A stretch of 36,847 nt of DNA from Lachnospiraceae bacterium (GCA_016294075.1 JAEDCQ010000017.1:1-36847); one strand, 5' to 3'; counted from the first letter of the stretch, positions 1-8,925 are shown. The notes: a model not told the origin generated them from the sequence alone. Numbers and translations: made by a program.

Positions 1-966
1 ACGAATTTCGTTGATTGCACGACCGTCAGGACGCTTGTGGTCTTTCAAAATCATCTTACGAACTGTTTTCTTCTGATACTGATAAACAGCTTCATCCAAT
101 AATGCAAGCCACTCTTCGTTCTCGGCAAAGGCTTCTGCCAATTTTTCCTTAATCTGTCTGATATTTTCTTCACGAACCTGCTTTACATCGGTAAATACAG
201 CCTCTTCCATTGCTTCCGGAGTAACAATTTCCTTAATGGCATCAAATAATTCTGCCGGTACCGCACAGCTTGTATATTCGTGCTTCGGCTTACCTACTTC
301 TGCCACAATGGTATTGATGAATTTAATAATCTCCTGATTAATATCATGAGCCATATAGATTGCTTCTATCATTTTAGCTTCCGGAACTTCGTTAGCACCG
401 GCTTCAATCATGATAACCTTTTCGCTTGTAGAAGCTACGGTTAAGTTCAAATCACCATTCTTCCACTGTTCCTGTGACGGATTAATAATGAATTCACCAT
501 CTACAAGGCCAACCTGTGTCATAGCACAAGGACCATCAAAAGGAATATCGGAAATAGATGTTGCAATTGCTGCACCAAGCATAGCAACGATTTCCGGACG
601 ACATTCCGGATCCACACTCATAACCATATTATTCAAAGTTACATCATTACGGTAATCCTTAGGGAATAAAGGACGCATCGGTCTGTCGATAACACGGCTT
701 GTTAAGATTGCATTCTCGCTTGCCTTTCCTTCTCTCTTATTGAAGCCTCCCGGAATTTTACCTACAGCATACATCTTCTCTTCATATTCAACACTCAGCG
801 GGAAAAAGTCAATTCCATCCCTCGGTTTTTCTGAAGCAGTTGCTGTGGAAAGAACCGTTGTCTCTCCATAGTGCATGAATGCACATCCGTTTGCCTGCGC
901 ACCAACACGTCCGACATCAACGCGTAATGTACGTCCGGCAAGTTCCATTGTAAAACTCTTATACAT
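1..966 (-). CDS. pnp: Polyribonucleotide nucleotidyltransferase (PNPase), N-terminal part
   Basis: Phosphorolytic 3'-to-5' exoribonuclease of mRNA decay. Only the first 322 codons are present; the reading frame runs off the left window edge exactly on a codon boundary (the full protein is usually about 700 residues). The protein opens MYKSFTMELAGRTLRVDVG and carries typical first RNase PH-domain stretches such as SRVIDRPMRPLFP and IPFDGPCAMTQVG, followed by the start of the helical linker. The start is the ATG at 964-966, with GGAAGGAG a few bases upstream. It follows rpsO with a long hairpin between them, the same order as in many bacteria, and is probably expressed by read-through from rpsO. 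The identification is secure; the KH and S1 RNA-binding domains lie outside the window. Confidence 0.97.
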   Translation of the reverse strand, partial: MYKSFTMELAGRTLRVDVGRVGAQANGCAFMHYGETTVLSTATASEKPRDGIDFFPLSVEYEEKMYAVGKIPGGFNKREGKASENAILTSRVIDRPMRPLFPKDYRNDVTLNNMVMSVDPECRPEIVAMLGAAIATSISDIPFDGPCAMTQVGLVDGEFIINPSQEQWKNGDLNLTVASTSEKVIMIEAGANEVPEAKMIEAIYMAHDINQEIIKFINTIVAEVGKPKHEYTSCAVPAELFDAIKEIVTPEAMEEAVFTDVKQVREENIRQIKEKLAEAFAENEEWLALLDEAVYQYQKKTVRKMILKDHKRPDGRAINEIR

Positions 967-1010
967 ATTATCTCCTTCCGCCTTTTCGGCAACAAACACT
1001 GACTATAGGC

Positions 1011-1085
1011 AGAAGAATCCGAAACTACTGATAAATACTCAAGCTTTTGTTGTGCACTTATCAGTGGTCTCGGGAACTTTCTTCT
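1011..1085 (-). promoter_or_regulatory. Long hairpin in the rpsO-pnp intergenic leader (possible RNase III / PNPase autoregulation site)
   Basis: Positions 1019-1034 and 1058-1073 pair over 16 positions with a single mismatch and one G-U, closing a 23-nt loop. AGAAG (1011-1015) and CTTCT (1081-1085) can extend the stem. It lies in the pnp 5' leader, downstream of the rpsO terminator. In E. coli the equivalent position holds a double-stranded RNase III target through which PNPase represses itself. The hairpin is seen directly; the regulatory role is inferred from position and shape. Confidence 0.6.
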
Positions 1086-1094
1086 CCCTATGAG

Positions 1095-1126
1095 GAAAAG
1101 AAGGCGGACTTTTATAAAGCCGCCTT
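1095..1126 (-). terminator. Rho-independent terminator after rpsO
   Basis: AAGGCGG (1101-1107) pairs with CCGCCTT (1120-1126). On the minus strand the stem is followed by CTTTTCCTC, a modest U-tract. It lies 12 nt beyond the rpsO stop. The imperfect U-tract suggests partial termination with read-through into pnp. Confidence 0.75.
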
Positions 1127-1138
1127 CCGGTTTTAAAA

Positions 1139-1405
1139 TTACTTTCTAAGACCAAGTCTTGCAATTAAAGAACGATATCTTTCAATATCTGTTTTCTTTA
1201 AGTATGCAAGTAAACCACGTCTCTGACCTACTAACTTATTTAAACCTCTTCCTGAATGGAAATCCTTAGGATTGGCTTTCATATGCTCAGTAAGCTCTTT
1301 GATTCTTGCAGTTAATACAGCGATCTGTACTTCCGGTGAACCTGTATCTCCCTCTTTTAATGCATACTCTTTGATAATTGCTGTCTTCTTGTCTTTTGCG
1401 ATCAT
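1139..1405 (-). CDS. rpsO: 30S ribosomal protein S15
   Basis: Primary 16S rRNA-binding protein of the small-subunit platform. The 88-residue product has the family signatures GDTGSPEVQIAVLT, HxKDFHSGRGL-like NPKDFHSGRGLNKLVGQRR, LLAYLKKTD and YRSLIARLGLRK. An in-frame GTG lies two codons upstream, but AAGGAG sits only 3 nt from it and 9 nt from the ATG at 1403-1405, so the ATG is chosen. It has its own promoter (1498-1526) and a structured leader, and is followed by a terminator and pnp. S15 commonly represses its own mRNA by binding a leader structure. Confidence 0.97.
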   Translation of the reverse strand: MIAKDKKTAIIKEYALKEGDTGSPEVQIAVLTARIKELTEHMKANPKDFHSGRGLNKLVGQRRGLLAYLKKTDIERYRSLIARLGLRK

Positions 1406-1443
1406 TGTCACAATCTCCTTTTCTTATTATTTCGCTTTATACT

Positions 1444-1497
1444 AAGGTTTGGTCGGAGTATCCGAAACCTGAGCATAAGCAAGACCCATACTTATGC
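1444..1497 (-). promoter_or_regulatory. Structured 5' leader of rpsO (candidate S15 autoregulatory RNA)
   Basis: Two consecutive hairpins lie in the rpsO leader: GCATAAG/CTTATGC arms at 1473-1479 and 1491-1497, and an AGGTTT/AAACCT stem over 1444-1470 that continues as CGGA/TCCG after an ACC bulge. S15 is known to autoregulate through leader RNA structures in several phyla. Whether this leader is such a site is inference from position; no published S15 motif was matched base by base. Confidence 0.4.
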
Positions 1498-1526
1498 ATT
1501 ATAGCACAGCATGGGTCTGATGTAAA
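1498..1526 (-). promoter_or_regulatory. Promoter of rpsO-pnp
   Basis: On the minus strand a -35 TTTACA (1521-1526) is separated by exactly 17 bp from a perfect -10 TATAAT (1498-1503). Transcription would begin near 1491, giving a leader of about 85 nt. The -10 lies inside an 8-bp inverted repeat, AGACCCAT/ATGGGTCT (1482-1489 and 1511-1518). Confidence 0.8.
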
Positions 1527-1565
1527 CATCTAATTATATTAAATTACTATTGATATTTTTATGTT

Positions 1566-2582
1566 TTAGTCTCCGATAATATTCCGAATACTGTGAATGG
1601 TTCTGTAATTTACATTGGAAATCCTAATTCCTGTTCTTGGATTGCTTGCATGCACAACCTGTCCGCCGCCGATATAAATCGCTACATGATTTACACGCTT
1701 TCCGTTTGAATAGAATACAAGGTCTCCTGCCTTTGCCTCGCTTAAAGATACCTTCTTGCCCATCTGCGCCTGCGAGCCAGAATGATGGGGAAGAGTCATT
1801 CCGTATTTTTTGAACACGCTTAATGTAAATCCCGAACAGTCGGCGCCTTTTGTAAGACTTGTGCCTCCCCATACATAAGGATTTCCGATAAACTGTTTTG
1901 CATATTGACAAAGCTCAACACGTACATCCGATACTCCTTCGCCATACATAAGCTCTGTCATCGTAATCGCTGTATCCAGATTTTGTTTTACTACAGCATA
2001 ATCAGATGAAATATATCCTTCTTCATCATCAATCAGAACCTTAATCCAACCGTCCAATTCTTCCAAAACTTCAAGAGTCTCTCCTTCTCCCATTGTAGAA
2101 AGAATTTCACTGTCGGTATTTGGCTCCAACCGAACACGAAGACCGCCCGAGGTTGCTTCCGCAACCAACGTTACAATTTCCTCTGCACGTTTTCTCGCCA
2201 AAAAACCGGATAAAAGATAATCCTTATGACAGTAGCCTTTTACTTTGCCTGATTCAATCTGAATCCAATCACCTTCCGTACCGAGAATCTCACAGGCAGC
2301 GTTATTCGACATCTTACCTACAAGCTTACCATTCTCATCCGGTGTTTCACGGACATTTAAATGATTATCCACATCTGCTATTCCAATATTGGAATAACCG
2401 TATAATTCCACGGGAGCTGCTGCTTCTTTAAACTCTTCTTCCGTCTTATCTAATTCCAGAATCTCGCCGACTCCGACACTGGCTATTACACTATTAATAG
2501 TTCCTTCTGCATGAACAGGTAGCGTATATGCAGCCGAAACGGCAATAAATGTAACTGCTCCTGCTATAATTACTTTTTTCAT
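1566..2582 (-). CDS. Secreted SH3-domain NlpC/P60 peptidoglycan hydrolase
   Basis: Predicted cell-wall endopeptidase of 338 residues. A Sec signal peptide (about residues 1-25) has MKK followed by a hydrophobic run ending near VHA. Two bacterial SH3 modules (about 64-125 and 137-197) probably bind the wall. The C-terminal NlpC/P60 domain (about 220-338) has Cys249 in GADCSGF, His299 in NHVAIYIGGG and His311 in VVHASNP, the expected catalytic triad. Enzymes of this family cut D-Glu-diamino acid bonds in stem peptides. It stands alone between ribF and rpsO with its own promoter (2636-2665). ATG start with a weak AAAGGAT site. The family is certain; substrate and role (separation, turnover or spore-related) are not. 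Confidence 0.93.
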   Translation of the reverse strand: MKKVIIAGAVTFIAVSAAYTLPVHAEGTINSVIASVGVGEILELDKTEEEFKEAAAPVELYGYSNIGIADVDNHLNVRETPDENGKLVGKMSNNAACEILGTEGDWIQIESGKVKGYCHKDYLLSGFLARKRAEEIVTLVAEATSGGLRVRLEPNTDSEILSTMGEGETLEVLEELDGWIKVLIDDEEGYISSDYAVVKQNLDTAITMTELMYGEGVSDVRVELCQYAKQFIGNPYVWGGTSLTKGADCSGFTLSVFKKYGMTLPHHSGSQAQMGKKVSLSEAKAGDLVFYSNGKRVNHVAIYIGGGQVVHASNPRTGIRISNVNYRTIHSIRNIIGD

Positions 2583-2635
2583 CTGTTAATATCCTTTTAA
2601 ATAAAATACATAATTATTACAAAATTGTTACATTT

Positions 2636-2665
2636 AGTATAGTAAAAAACAGTCCCTTATGTCAA
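2636..2665 (-). promoter_or_regulatory. Promoter of the NlpC/P60 gene
   Basis: Minus strand: -35 TTGACA (2660-2665, abutting the ribF stop codon), 18-bp spacer, -10 TATACT (2636-2641). The near-consensus match gives a leader of about 45 nt. Confidence 0.75.
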
Positions 2666-3613
2666 CTACATAATATTGGTAAAATCAAAGGATGCATCCC
2701 CAAAATATGCTTTTCCTGTTAATTCGTCTTTTCTTAACTGCTCCATTAAGGCGTCCAGACCCTCAAAATGAATCTCGGGACGCATAAAATGCAATATATT
2801 TGTTACAATGTTCTTACCATAGATATCTTCATCAAAATCAAATAAATGTGTTTCTACTCCGATTTCATTTTTCATAGATACGGTTGGCTTACAGCCTATA
2901 TTGGTAATTCCCGTAAAATACCGGTTATCAAAGACAGAAACTGTGGCATATACGCCATTTGGCGGCAATAGCTTTTGTCTCTGCGGAATAATGTTAACTG
3001 TTGGCATTTGTATGGTCCTTCCAAGTGCTCTGCCGTGAACAACCTCACCTTCAATTCGATAAGCCCGTCCAAGCATCCGACTGACCGTTTCCATATCCCC
3101 CGCTTCCACCGCTCCACGTACAGCAGAAGAAGACACTACTTTACCATCTACACATACTTTATCGATCTCTTCATATATGAATGAATGTTCTACAGCAAAA
3201 TCGGAAAGCATTTTTGCATTTCCCCGTCCTTTATCACCAAATGACAAATCGGTTCCGGATACCACATAACCCGCATGCAGTTTTTCCAGCAGAATATTCT
3301 GCATAAAATTTTCCGGTGAAATAGAAGCAGATTCCTTTGTAAGGGGATATTCAATCAAAATATCAATTCCCATTCTGCGGAAATTCTCCCGTTTTTCTTC
3401 TGTCGTATCAATGACAGGAAGTGATATACCTCGGAAAAACTCCTCCGGTGAAGGTGAAAACGTAAAAACAATGGCAGTCATCCCTTCCTGCTGTTTTTTT
3501 TGTATCTTCTCCAAAAGAGCCTGATGACCGATATGAATTCCATCGAATTTTCCAATGGCAACCGCGCTCTTTTTTTGAAGAGAAAATGAACTAATATCAT
3601 TTATTATCTGCAA
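2666..3613 (-). CDS. ribF: Bifunctional riboflavin kinase / FAD synthetase
   Basis: Makes FMN and then FAD from riboflavin and ATP. The N-terminal adenylyltransferase half has GKFDGIHIGH at residues 21-30 (HxGH nucleotide-binding motif) and SSSAVR at 161-166. The C-terminal riboflavin kinase half (about 181-300) has the MPTVN motif near 203-207 and GVYAT at 220-224. The motif usually written FxPHP appears as TFSPSP (51-56), so the first conserved His is Ser. The length of 315 residues is normal. It is the last gene of the truB-ribF unit, 47 bp after truB, as in most Firmicutes. Confidence 0.96.
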   Translation of the reverse strand: MQIINDISSFSLQKKSAVAIGKFDGIHIGHQALLEKIQKKQQEGMTAIVFTFSPSPEEFFRGISLPVIDTTEEKRENFRRMGIDILIEYPLTKESASISPENFMQNILLEKLHAGYVVSGTDLSFGDKGRGNAKMLSDFAVEHSFIYEEIDKVCVDGKVVSSSAVRGAVEAGDMETVSRMLGRAYRIEGEVVHGRALGRTIQMPTVNIIPQRQKLLPPNGVYATVSVFDNRYFTGITNIGCKPTVSMKNEIGVETHLFDFDEDIYGKNIVTNILHFMRPEIHFEGLDALMEQLRKDELTGKAYFGDASFDFTNIM

Positions 3614-3660
3614 ATGTTTATCCTTCCTTTATCAAACACAGACAAGCTTTATTAATCGCT

Positions 3661-4578
3661 TCATCTGTCTAAAAACATTTTATCGGGCACAATACCCTTC
3701 TTTTCATTGCTATATTGATATACTGCAATAAAGTTACAACTGTTATTATTTTCCCGGTAAACCTTGATTTTCTGTTTATCTATACACAAAGCTGAAATCC
3801 CGAGTTTTTTACAATCATATCCAAAAATACAATTACCATTTTTGATTTTCTTTTCCCATTCTCCGGTTACAACAAGAGACGGCAGACTTTTAAACACAGC
3901 ATCCACGGGCATTATAATCGAATCTAACTTTCCTTCCTTACAAAGCCGCTCAATCTGAGCAAGCGTTAAAGCCTGTTCTTTTGTAAATTGTCCGGAGCGG
4001 ATACGTTCCAAGGATGTCATAGCTGCACCACACCCCAGTTTCCTGCCGATATCATGACATAATGTACGGATATAAGTCCCCTTGGAACAGAGAACACGCA
4101 CCGTAACATACGGCAGTTCCATTTTTAAGATTTCTATTTCAAAAAACGTAACCGGACGTGTCTTACGCTCTACATCCTTACCCTGACGTGCCAATTCATA
4201 TAAACGTTTTCCGTCTACTTTAATGGCAGAATACATCGGAGGCAGTTGTTCCTGATTCCCAATAAAAGACGAAACGGCTTCCACCACTTCCGTTTCCGTA
4301 ACGGATACCTCTCTCTCCTTTATCAGTTTTCCGGAAATATCCTGTGTATCGGTTTCTTTTCCTAAAATAAATTCTGCGATATACTCCTTCTTCTTATCCG
4401 TGAGCATATCGCAAAGCTTTGTTGCATTTCCAAGACACACCGGCAATACTCCTACTGCATCCGGATCAAGAGTTCCGGTATGTCCTATCTTTTTCTGCTT
4501 TAAAATTCCTCTCAATTTTGCTACTACGTCAAAAGAGGTAAAGCCTTTTTCCTTATAGACAATGATTATTCCATTCAT
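3661..4578 (-). CDS. truB: tRNA pseudouridine(55) synthase
   Basis: Isomerises U55 in the T-loop of tRNAs. The 305-residue product opens MNGIIIVYKEKGFTSFDVV. Catalytic Asp38 lies in GHTGTLDPDAVGVLP (motif II), and the later motifs YSAIKVDGKRLYELARQG and CSKGTYIRTLCHDIG are present. The C-terminal tail is a diverged TruB_C/PUA-like segment. The frame is open 14 codons further upstream, but GAGG lies 6-8 nt before the ATG at 4576-4578 and a good promoter sits just above, so this start is used. Precedes ribF. Confidence 0.96.
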   Translation of the reverse strand: MNGIIIVYKEKGFTSFDVVAKLRGILKQKKIGHTGTLDPDAVGVLPVCLGNATKLCDMLTDKKKEYIAEFILGKETDTQDISGKLIKEREVSVTETEVVEAVSSFIGNQEQLPPMYSAIKVDGKRLYELARQGKDVERKTRPVTFFEIEILKMELPYVTVRVLCSKGTYIRTLCHDIGRKLGCGAAMTSLERIRSGQFTKEQALTLAQIERLCKEGKLDSIIMPVDAVFKSLPSLVVTGEWEKKIKNGNCIFGYDCKKLGISALCIDKQKIKVYRENNNSCNFIAVYQYSNEKKGIVPDKMFLDR

Positions 4579-4605
4579 GTAAACCTCATCGTAAAATATT
4601 TGTCT

Positions 4606-4633
4606 ATTATATACAAACACAATCCAATGTTAA
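4606..4633 (-). promoter_or_regulatory. Promoter of truB-ribF
   Basis: Minus strand: -35 TTAACA (4628-4633), 16-bp spacer, perfect -10 TATAAT (4606-4611), within the 85-bp gap after nrnA. It suggests that truB-ribF can be transcribed independently of the nusA operon. Confidence 0.65.
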
Positions 4634-4663
4634 GCAACCAAAAACCGTATCTGTATCGACCGA

Positions 4664-5617
4664 TTATTGTCCCATCTGAAGCGCTATTTGTGCCGACAAA
4701 TTATTAATAACATCATGAACAGTACCGTTCATCGTACACCCTGCGGCACGTGCATGCCCGCCGCCGCCAAAAAACTGTGCCACCTTAGATACATCAACCA
4801 ATCCGCCCGAACGCATACTGACCTTATATGTAAGAGCTTCTAATTCATATAAGAAAATGGCACATTCTACCCCTTTTGTATTTCGGAGTTGGTTAATAAT
4901 ACCATCCAAATCCTTCCCGTTCACACCGTAAAAATCCATCATCTTTTTGCTTACTGTCGCAACAATGCATTTCCCGTCCATAAAAACGATACTTTCCAAA
5001 AGGGCTCTTCCCATAATCTGGTTCTGAACAAATGTCTTCTCATAAAAGGTTTCTTCTATTATTTTAGGGAAATCAAATCCAAACTTAACCAATTCAGCAG
5101 CTGCATTCAAAGTTGCCGGTAACGTATTGGAATATTGAAATATCCCTGTATCATGAATGATTCCGATATACAACGCTTTTGCAATCTCTACATCCATTTT
5201 ATCCGGCTCCAGAAGTTCATAAACAAGCTCACTGGCTGAACTTGCATCCGCACGAAGATAATTTACATCTGCACATCCGCCGTTACTGATATGATGATCG
5301 ATATTAATCGTTTTCACTGCACGCTCAAATAGTCCCAATGAACTTCCCAATCTGTCTTTTGTGCAATCCAATGCGATAAACACATCGTAAGCTGTTGTAT
5401 CCTCTGCATCTGCTTCCCGAATGTCTTCCAACCTGCTGATACAGGAAAACACATCAGCAGGCTTTTCTAAAAATATATTTACTTTTGTATCAGGAAGCTC
5501 CTTTTTTAAATACAGATACAATCCCATGCAGGAACCGATACAGTCACCATCCGGACGTATATGTCCGCCAATGGCAACTGTTTTTGCTCCTTTTACTTCT
5601 TCTAAAATATTTTTCAT
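4664..5617 (-). CDS. nrnA: DHH/DHHA1 phosphoesterase, NrnA type (nanoRNase / pAp phosphatase)
   Basis: 317-residue DHH-family enzyme. Known NrnA proteins degrade 2-5-nt RNAs and dephosphorylate 3'-phosphoadenosine 5'-phosphate. Metal-binding motifs are visible in order: HIRPDGD (19-25), ALDC with Asp84, DHH at 107-109, and GIIHDTGIFQYSN in the middle. The DHHA1 substrate-binding motif GGGGHARAAG is near the C terminus. It starts 2 bp after the rbfA stop, so it is translationally linked to rbfA. The rbfA-nrnA-truB-ribF order is common in Clostridia. The exact substrate preference cannot be read from sequence. Confidence 0.93.
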   Translation of the reverse strand: MKNILEEVKGAKTVAIGGHIRPDGDCIGSCMGLYLYLKKELPDTKVNIFLEKPADVFSCISRLEDIREADAEDTTAYDVFIALDCTKDRLGSSLGLFERAVKTINIDHHISNGGCADVNYLRADASSASELVYELLEPDKMDVEIAKALYIGIIHDTGIFQYSNTLPATLNAAAELVKFGFDFPKIIEETFYEKTFVQNQIMGRALLESIVFMDGKCIVATVSKKMMDFYGVNGKDLDGIINQLRNTKGVECAIFLYELEALTYKVSMRSGGLVDVSKVAQFFGGGGHARAAGCTMNGTVHDVINNLSAQIALQMGQ

Positions 5618-5619
5618 AC

Positions 5620-5991
5620 TTATTCTCCGTCATCCCTAAGATCCTTTGTTACTTCATCGATCTTCTTAGACATATTCACACCATACGCAATTGATTGATC
5701 CATGAAAAACGTAATATCCGGTGTATTGCGAAGATTAATTGTTTTTGCCAGACGATTACGTATAAATCCTTTTGCACTGTTTAAGCCTGCAAGGGTATCC
5801 GCTGCTGAAGCATCATCTCCGAGCACACTGATATACGCCTTACAGCTTTTTAAATCCGGAGCAACCTCTACCGCTACTACAGATGTCAACGGATTGATTC
5901 TTGGATCTTTAATCTCTCCTCGGATAATATCTGCAAGCTCACGCATGACTTCACCGTTAATTCTGGTATTCTTTATACTATTTTTACGCAT
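5620..5991 (-). CDS. rbfA: 30S ribosome-binding factor A
   Basis: Late-stage 30S maturation and cold-adaptation factor acting on the 16S rRNA 5' helix. 123 residues, single KH-like domain: RKNSIKNTRINGEVMRELA, IKDPRI, then VSVVEVAPDLKSCKAYISVLG-like and TPDITFFMDQSIAYG segments. A GTG three codons upstream is too close to the AGGAGA site (2 nt), whereas the ATG at 5989-5991 has 10-nt spacing. Lies 66 bp after infB. Confidence 0.96.
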   Translation of the reverse strand: MRKNSIKNTRINGEVMRELADIIRGEIKDPRINPLTSVVAVEVAPDLKSCKAYISVLGDDASAADTLAGLNSAKGFIRNRLAKTINLRNTPDITFFMDQSIAYGVNMSKKIDEVTKDLRDDGE

Positions 5992-6057
5992 AATTCCCAC
6001 TTCTCCTATACTGCAAAGAATGAGCGGTACGAATCATAAACTTTCCGACTGCACTTT

Positions 6058-8925
6058 TTATCGCGGAACTTCAACCATAATATAAGCTTCCACAATATCT
6101 AACTCCTGCATTTTATCAAAGCCGTCGAATACAAGACCGCATTCAAATCCTGCTTTTACTTCTTTTACATCATCCTTAAATCTCTTAAGTGATGCAAGCT
6201 CGCCTTCATAAATCTGCTCGCCTTCTCTTGTAATACGAATCTTACAGCCCCTCTGGAACTCACCGTCAAGGATATAGGAACCTGCAATATTACCGACACT
6301 GGATGCCTTAAATATCTGACGAACCTCTGCATGACCGATTATTTTTTCTTCAAATATCGGGTCAAGCATACCTTTCATGGCTGCTTCCACATCTTCAATT
6401 GCCTGATAGATAACCTTATACAGACGGACATCAACACCTTCGCGCTCTGCCGTATCCTTTGCGGTTGCATCTACACGCACATTAAATCCAATAATAATTG
6501 CAGAAGATGCCGCTGCGAGCGTAACATCGGATTCGTTGATTGCACCGACACCACCGTGGATACATTTTACAACAACCTCTTCATTAGAAAGCTTTGTAAG
6601 ACTCTGCTTAACTGCTTCCACACTACCCTGTACATCTGCTTTTACAATCAGGTTCAATTCCTTCAGATTACCTTCCTGAATCTGATTAAACAAATCATCC
6701 AGTGACATTTTGGATTTTGTTTCTTCCAGTTTCTTTACCTTATTCTCTGAAATAAAGGTATCTGCAAAAGATTTCGCTGTCTTATCATTTTCATGCGCAA
6801 TAAAGACTTCACCCGCATTCGGCACATCATTCAGTCCCAAAATTTCTACAGGAGTAGACGGACCGGCTTCTTTTACACGTCTTCCTTTATCATCAATCAT
6901 GGCACGTACTTTACCGTGGGAGGCACCTGCGGAAATAAAATCACCGACACGCAATGTACCCTTCTGTACAAGAACAGTCGCCACAGGACCACGTCCTTTA
7001 TCAAGCTCCGCCTCAATTACAAGACCTCTTGCCTTACGGTTCGGATTTGCCTTCAACTCTAAGATGTCGGCTGTTAAGAGTACCATATCCAATAATTCCT
7101 TGATACCCTCGCCTGTTTTTGCGGAAACAGGAGCAAAAACAGTACTTCCACCCCAATCCTCTGCAATTAATTCATATTCCGTTAATTCCTGTTTTACACG
7201 CTCAATGTTGGCGCTTGGCTTATCAATTTTATTTACTGCAACAATAATTTCAATTCCTGCTGCTTTTGCATGGTTAATAGCCTCAACGGTCTGCGGCATT
7301 ACACCATCATCCGCAGCTACTACAAGAATCGCAATATCTGTCGCATTTGCACCACGCATACGCATAGCGGTAAACGCCTCATGTCCAGGTGTATCCAAAA
7401 ATGTAATTTTGTGATCATTTGCTGTAACAGTATAAGCACCTATATGCTGTGTTATACCACCGGCCTCTTTGTCTGTTACATTTGTCTTACGGATTGCATC
7501 CAAAAGAGAAGTCTTTCCATGGTCAACATGACCCATAACACAGATAACCGGAGCTCTTTCTACCATTTCCTCTGCATTTTCTTCGTCTTCTTTTAACAAT
7601 TCCTCAATTACATCAACCTTAACTTCTTTTTCACACATGATTTCAAACTCAATGGCAATATTTTCTGCCTCTTCATATGAAATCTCCTGATTGACGGTTA
7701 CCATCTGTCCCTGTAAAAATAATTTTTTTACAATAACGGATGGCTGAACCTTCATCTTATCGGCCAATTCTTTAATGGTAAGAACCTCCGGAAGTGTGAT
7801 TACTTTAATTTCTTCAACTACCTCCTCCTTCTTTTCAGGTTTGATAAAACGACCGGCCTTATTTTTATTCATCATTACTCCATCGTCTTCGTAAATGGAG
7901 TCTTTCTTTGAACGTTTATCCTTGTTCTGATTGATACGGCGCTGTTCTTCACGCTTGCTTTCATTCTTTTGAACCATTGGCTCATCCATAAAAGCTTTTC
8001 CCGATCCACCTTTCTGGAATCGATTATCCGATCTTTCATTTCTTCCCTGACCGCGTTCATTATTGTTATTAAAGCGGTTATTACCTGAATTACTGCCGCC
8101 GCCCGCATAGCTGTTTTTATTGTTTTGATAATTTTCGCGATTTCCGGCGGTATTACCACCCCTAAAATCGTTTCTTCCTGTATTCTGTCTTCTTTCACCG
8201 CCGTTTTGTGTTGCTTCGTTCTGTCTCTGTCCATATGCTCTGTCTCCCGGCTGTCTTTTCTGGAAATTATTATTACGCTCTGTAGAATGATCTGCACTAC
8301 GTTCATTCTGGGAAAAGCGCGGACTGCTGCTGATTGTCCGGTTATTCAGATAACGGGGTGCTTCCTGTGTTCTGGATACGTTTGTATCTGCTTTAGCCTT
8401 TTCTACAGTCTCCGTTCTTTCTTCTACCATATCCGGGCTCTGTTTCGGCGGAAGCTTTTCCATAATCTTACCGGTTGCTTTATTAATCATCTGGTTTGGT
8501 CCAAGCTGCACATTCTTAACAGGTGCCTGCTGCTTTGGCTGAGCAGGTTTTTTATTCTGGTTCGGCATTCCCGGTCTGGATGTCTGAGGCATTTTGGAAT
8601 TGTGCGGATTACTTACAAAAATAATCGTCTTCTTCTTTTTGGGTACTGCTGACTCCTGTTTTTGAGGTGCATCCTGCTTTTCTGAAGAAGCTGCCGGTTT
8701 TACTTCCGGTACAGCAGTCGATGCAGTTGCTGTTTCTTCTGTCTTAGTTTCTTCCGTCTTAACCGCTTCCTTTTTAAAATGCCCCTTTGCCAAAGCAATC
8801 AATTCATCCTCGATAGAGCTCTGTGCTGCTTTTACTTCATATCCCTTTTCCTGCAAAAAGGCAACAATTTCTTTACTTTGTACTTCTAATTCCTTTGCAA
8901 GTTCATGTACTTTCATTTTTGCCAT
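6058..8925 (-). CDS. infB: Translation initiation factor IF-2
   Basis: GTPase that positions fMet-tRNA on the 30S subunit and promotes subunit joining. 955 residues. An N-terminal IF2_N helical motif (about 1-50, MAKMKVHELAKELEVQSKEI) is followed by a long low-complexity Lys/Pro/Gln and then Asn/Arg/Gly-rich linker (about 55-340), a second IF2_N (about 375-430), and the G domain with GHVDHGKTS near 463-471, DTPGHEAF near 510 and NKIDK near 563. Domains II-IV follow, ending MQELDIVEAYIMVEVPR. The ATG directly abuts the ylxQ stop; GGAGG lies 11 nt upstream, inside ylxQ. Confidence 0.98.
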   Translation of the reverse strand: MAKMKVHELAKELEVQSKEIVAFLQEKGYEVKAAQSSIEDELIALAKGHFKKEAVKTEETKTEETATASTAVPEVKPAASSEKQDAPQKQESAVPKKKKTIIFVSNPHNSKMPQTSRPGMPNQNKKPAQPKQQAPVKNVQLGPNQMINKATGKIMEKLPPKQSPDMVEERTETVEKAKADTNVSRTQEAPRYLNNRTISSSPRFSQNERSADHSTERNNNFQKRQPGDRAYGQRQNEATQNGGERRQNTGRNDFRGGNTAGNRENYQNNKNSYAGGGSNSGNNRFNNNNERGQGRNERSDNRFQKGGSGKAFMDEPMVQKNESKREEQRRINQNKDKRSKKDSIYEDDGVMMNKNKAGRFIKPEKKEEVVEEIKVITLPEVLTIKELADKMKVQPSVIVKKLFLQGQMVTVNQEISYEEAENIAIEFEIMCEKEVKVDVIEELLKEDEENAEEMVERAPVICVMGHVDHGKTSLLDAIRKTNVTDKEAGGITQHIGAYTVTANDHKITFLDTPGHEAFTAMRMRGANATDIAILVVAADDGVMPQTVEAINHAKAAGIEIIVAVNKIDKPSANIERVKQELTEYELIAEDWGGSTVFAPVSAKTGEGIKELLDMVLLTADILELKANPNRKARGLVIEAELDKGRGPVATVLVQKGTLRVGDFISAGASHGKVRAMIDDKGRRVKEAGPSTPVEILGLNDVPNAGEVFIAHENDKTAKSFADTFISENKVKKLEETKSKMSLDDLFNQIQEGNLKELNLIVKADVQGSVEAVKQSLTKLSNEEVVVKCIHGGVGAINESDVTLAAASSAIIIGFNVRVDATAKDTAEREGVDVRLYKVIYQAIEDVEAAMKGMLDPIFEEKIIGHAEVRQIFKASSVGNIAGSYILDGEFQRGCKIRITREGEQIYEGELASLKRFKDDVKEVKAGFECGLVFDGFDKMQELDIVEAYIMVEVPR

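Noticed and set aside
6710..7414. Long plus-strand frame of 234 codons inside infB
   Set aside because: It is antisense to the highly conserved IF-2 G domain, has no ribosome binding site and matches no known protein; it mirrors the codon bias of infB.
7875..8306. Alternative minus-strand frame of 143 codons in infB
   Set aside because: It arises from the low-complexity Asn/Arg/Gly linker of IF-2 read in another frame.
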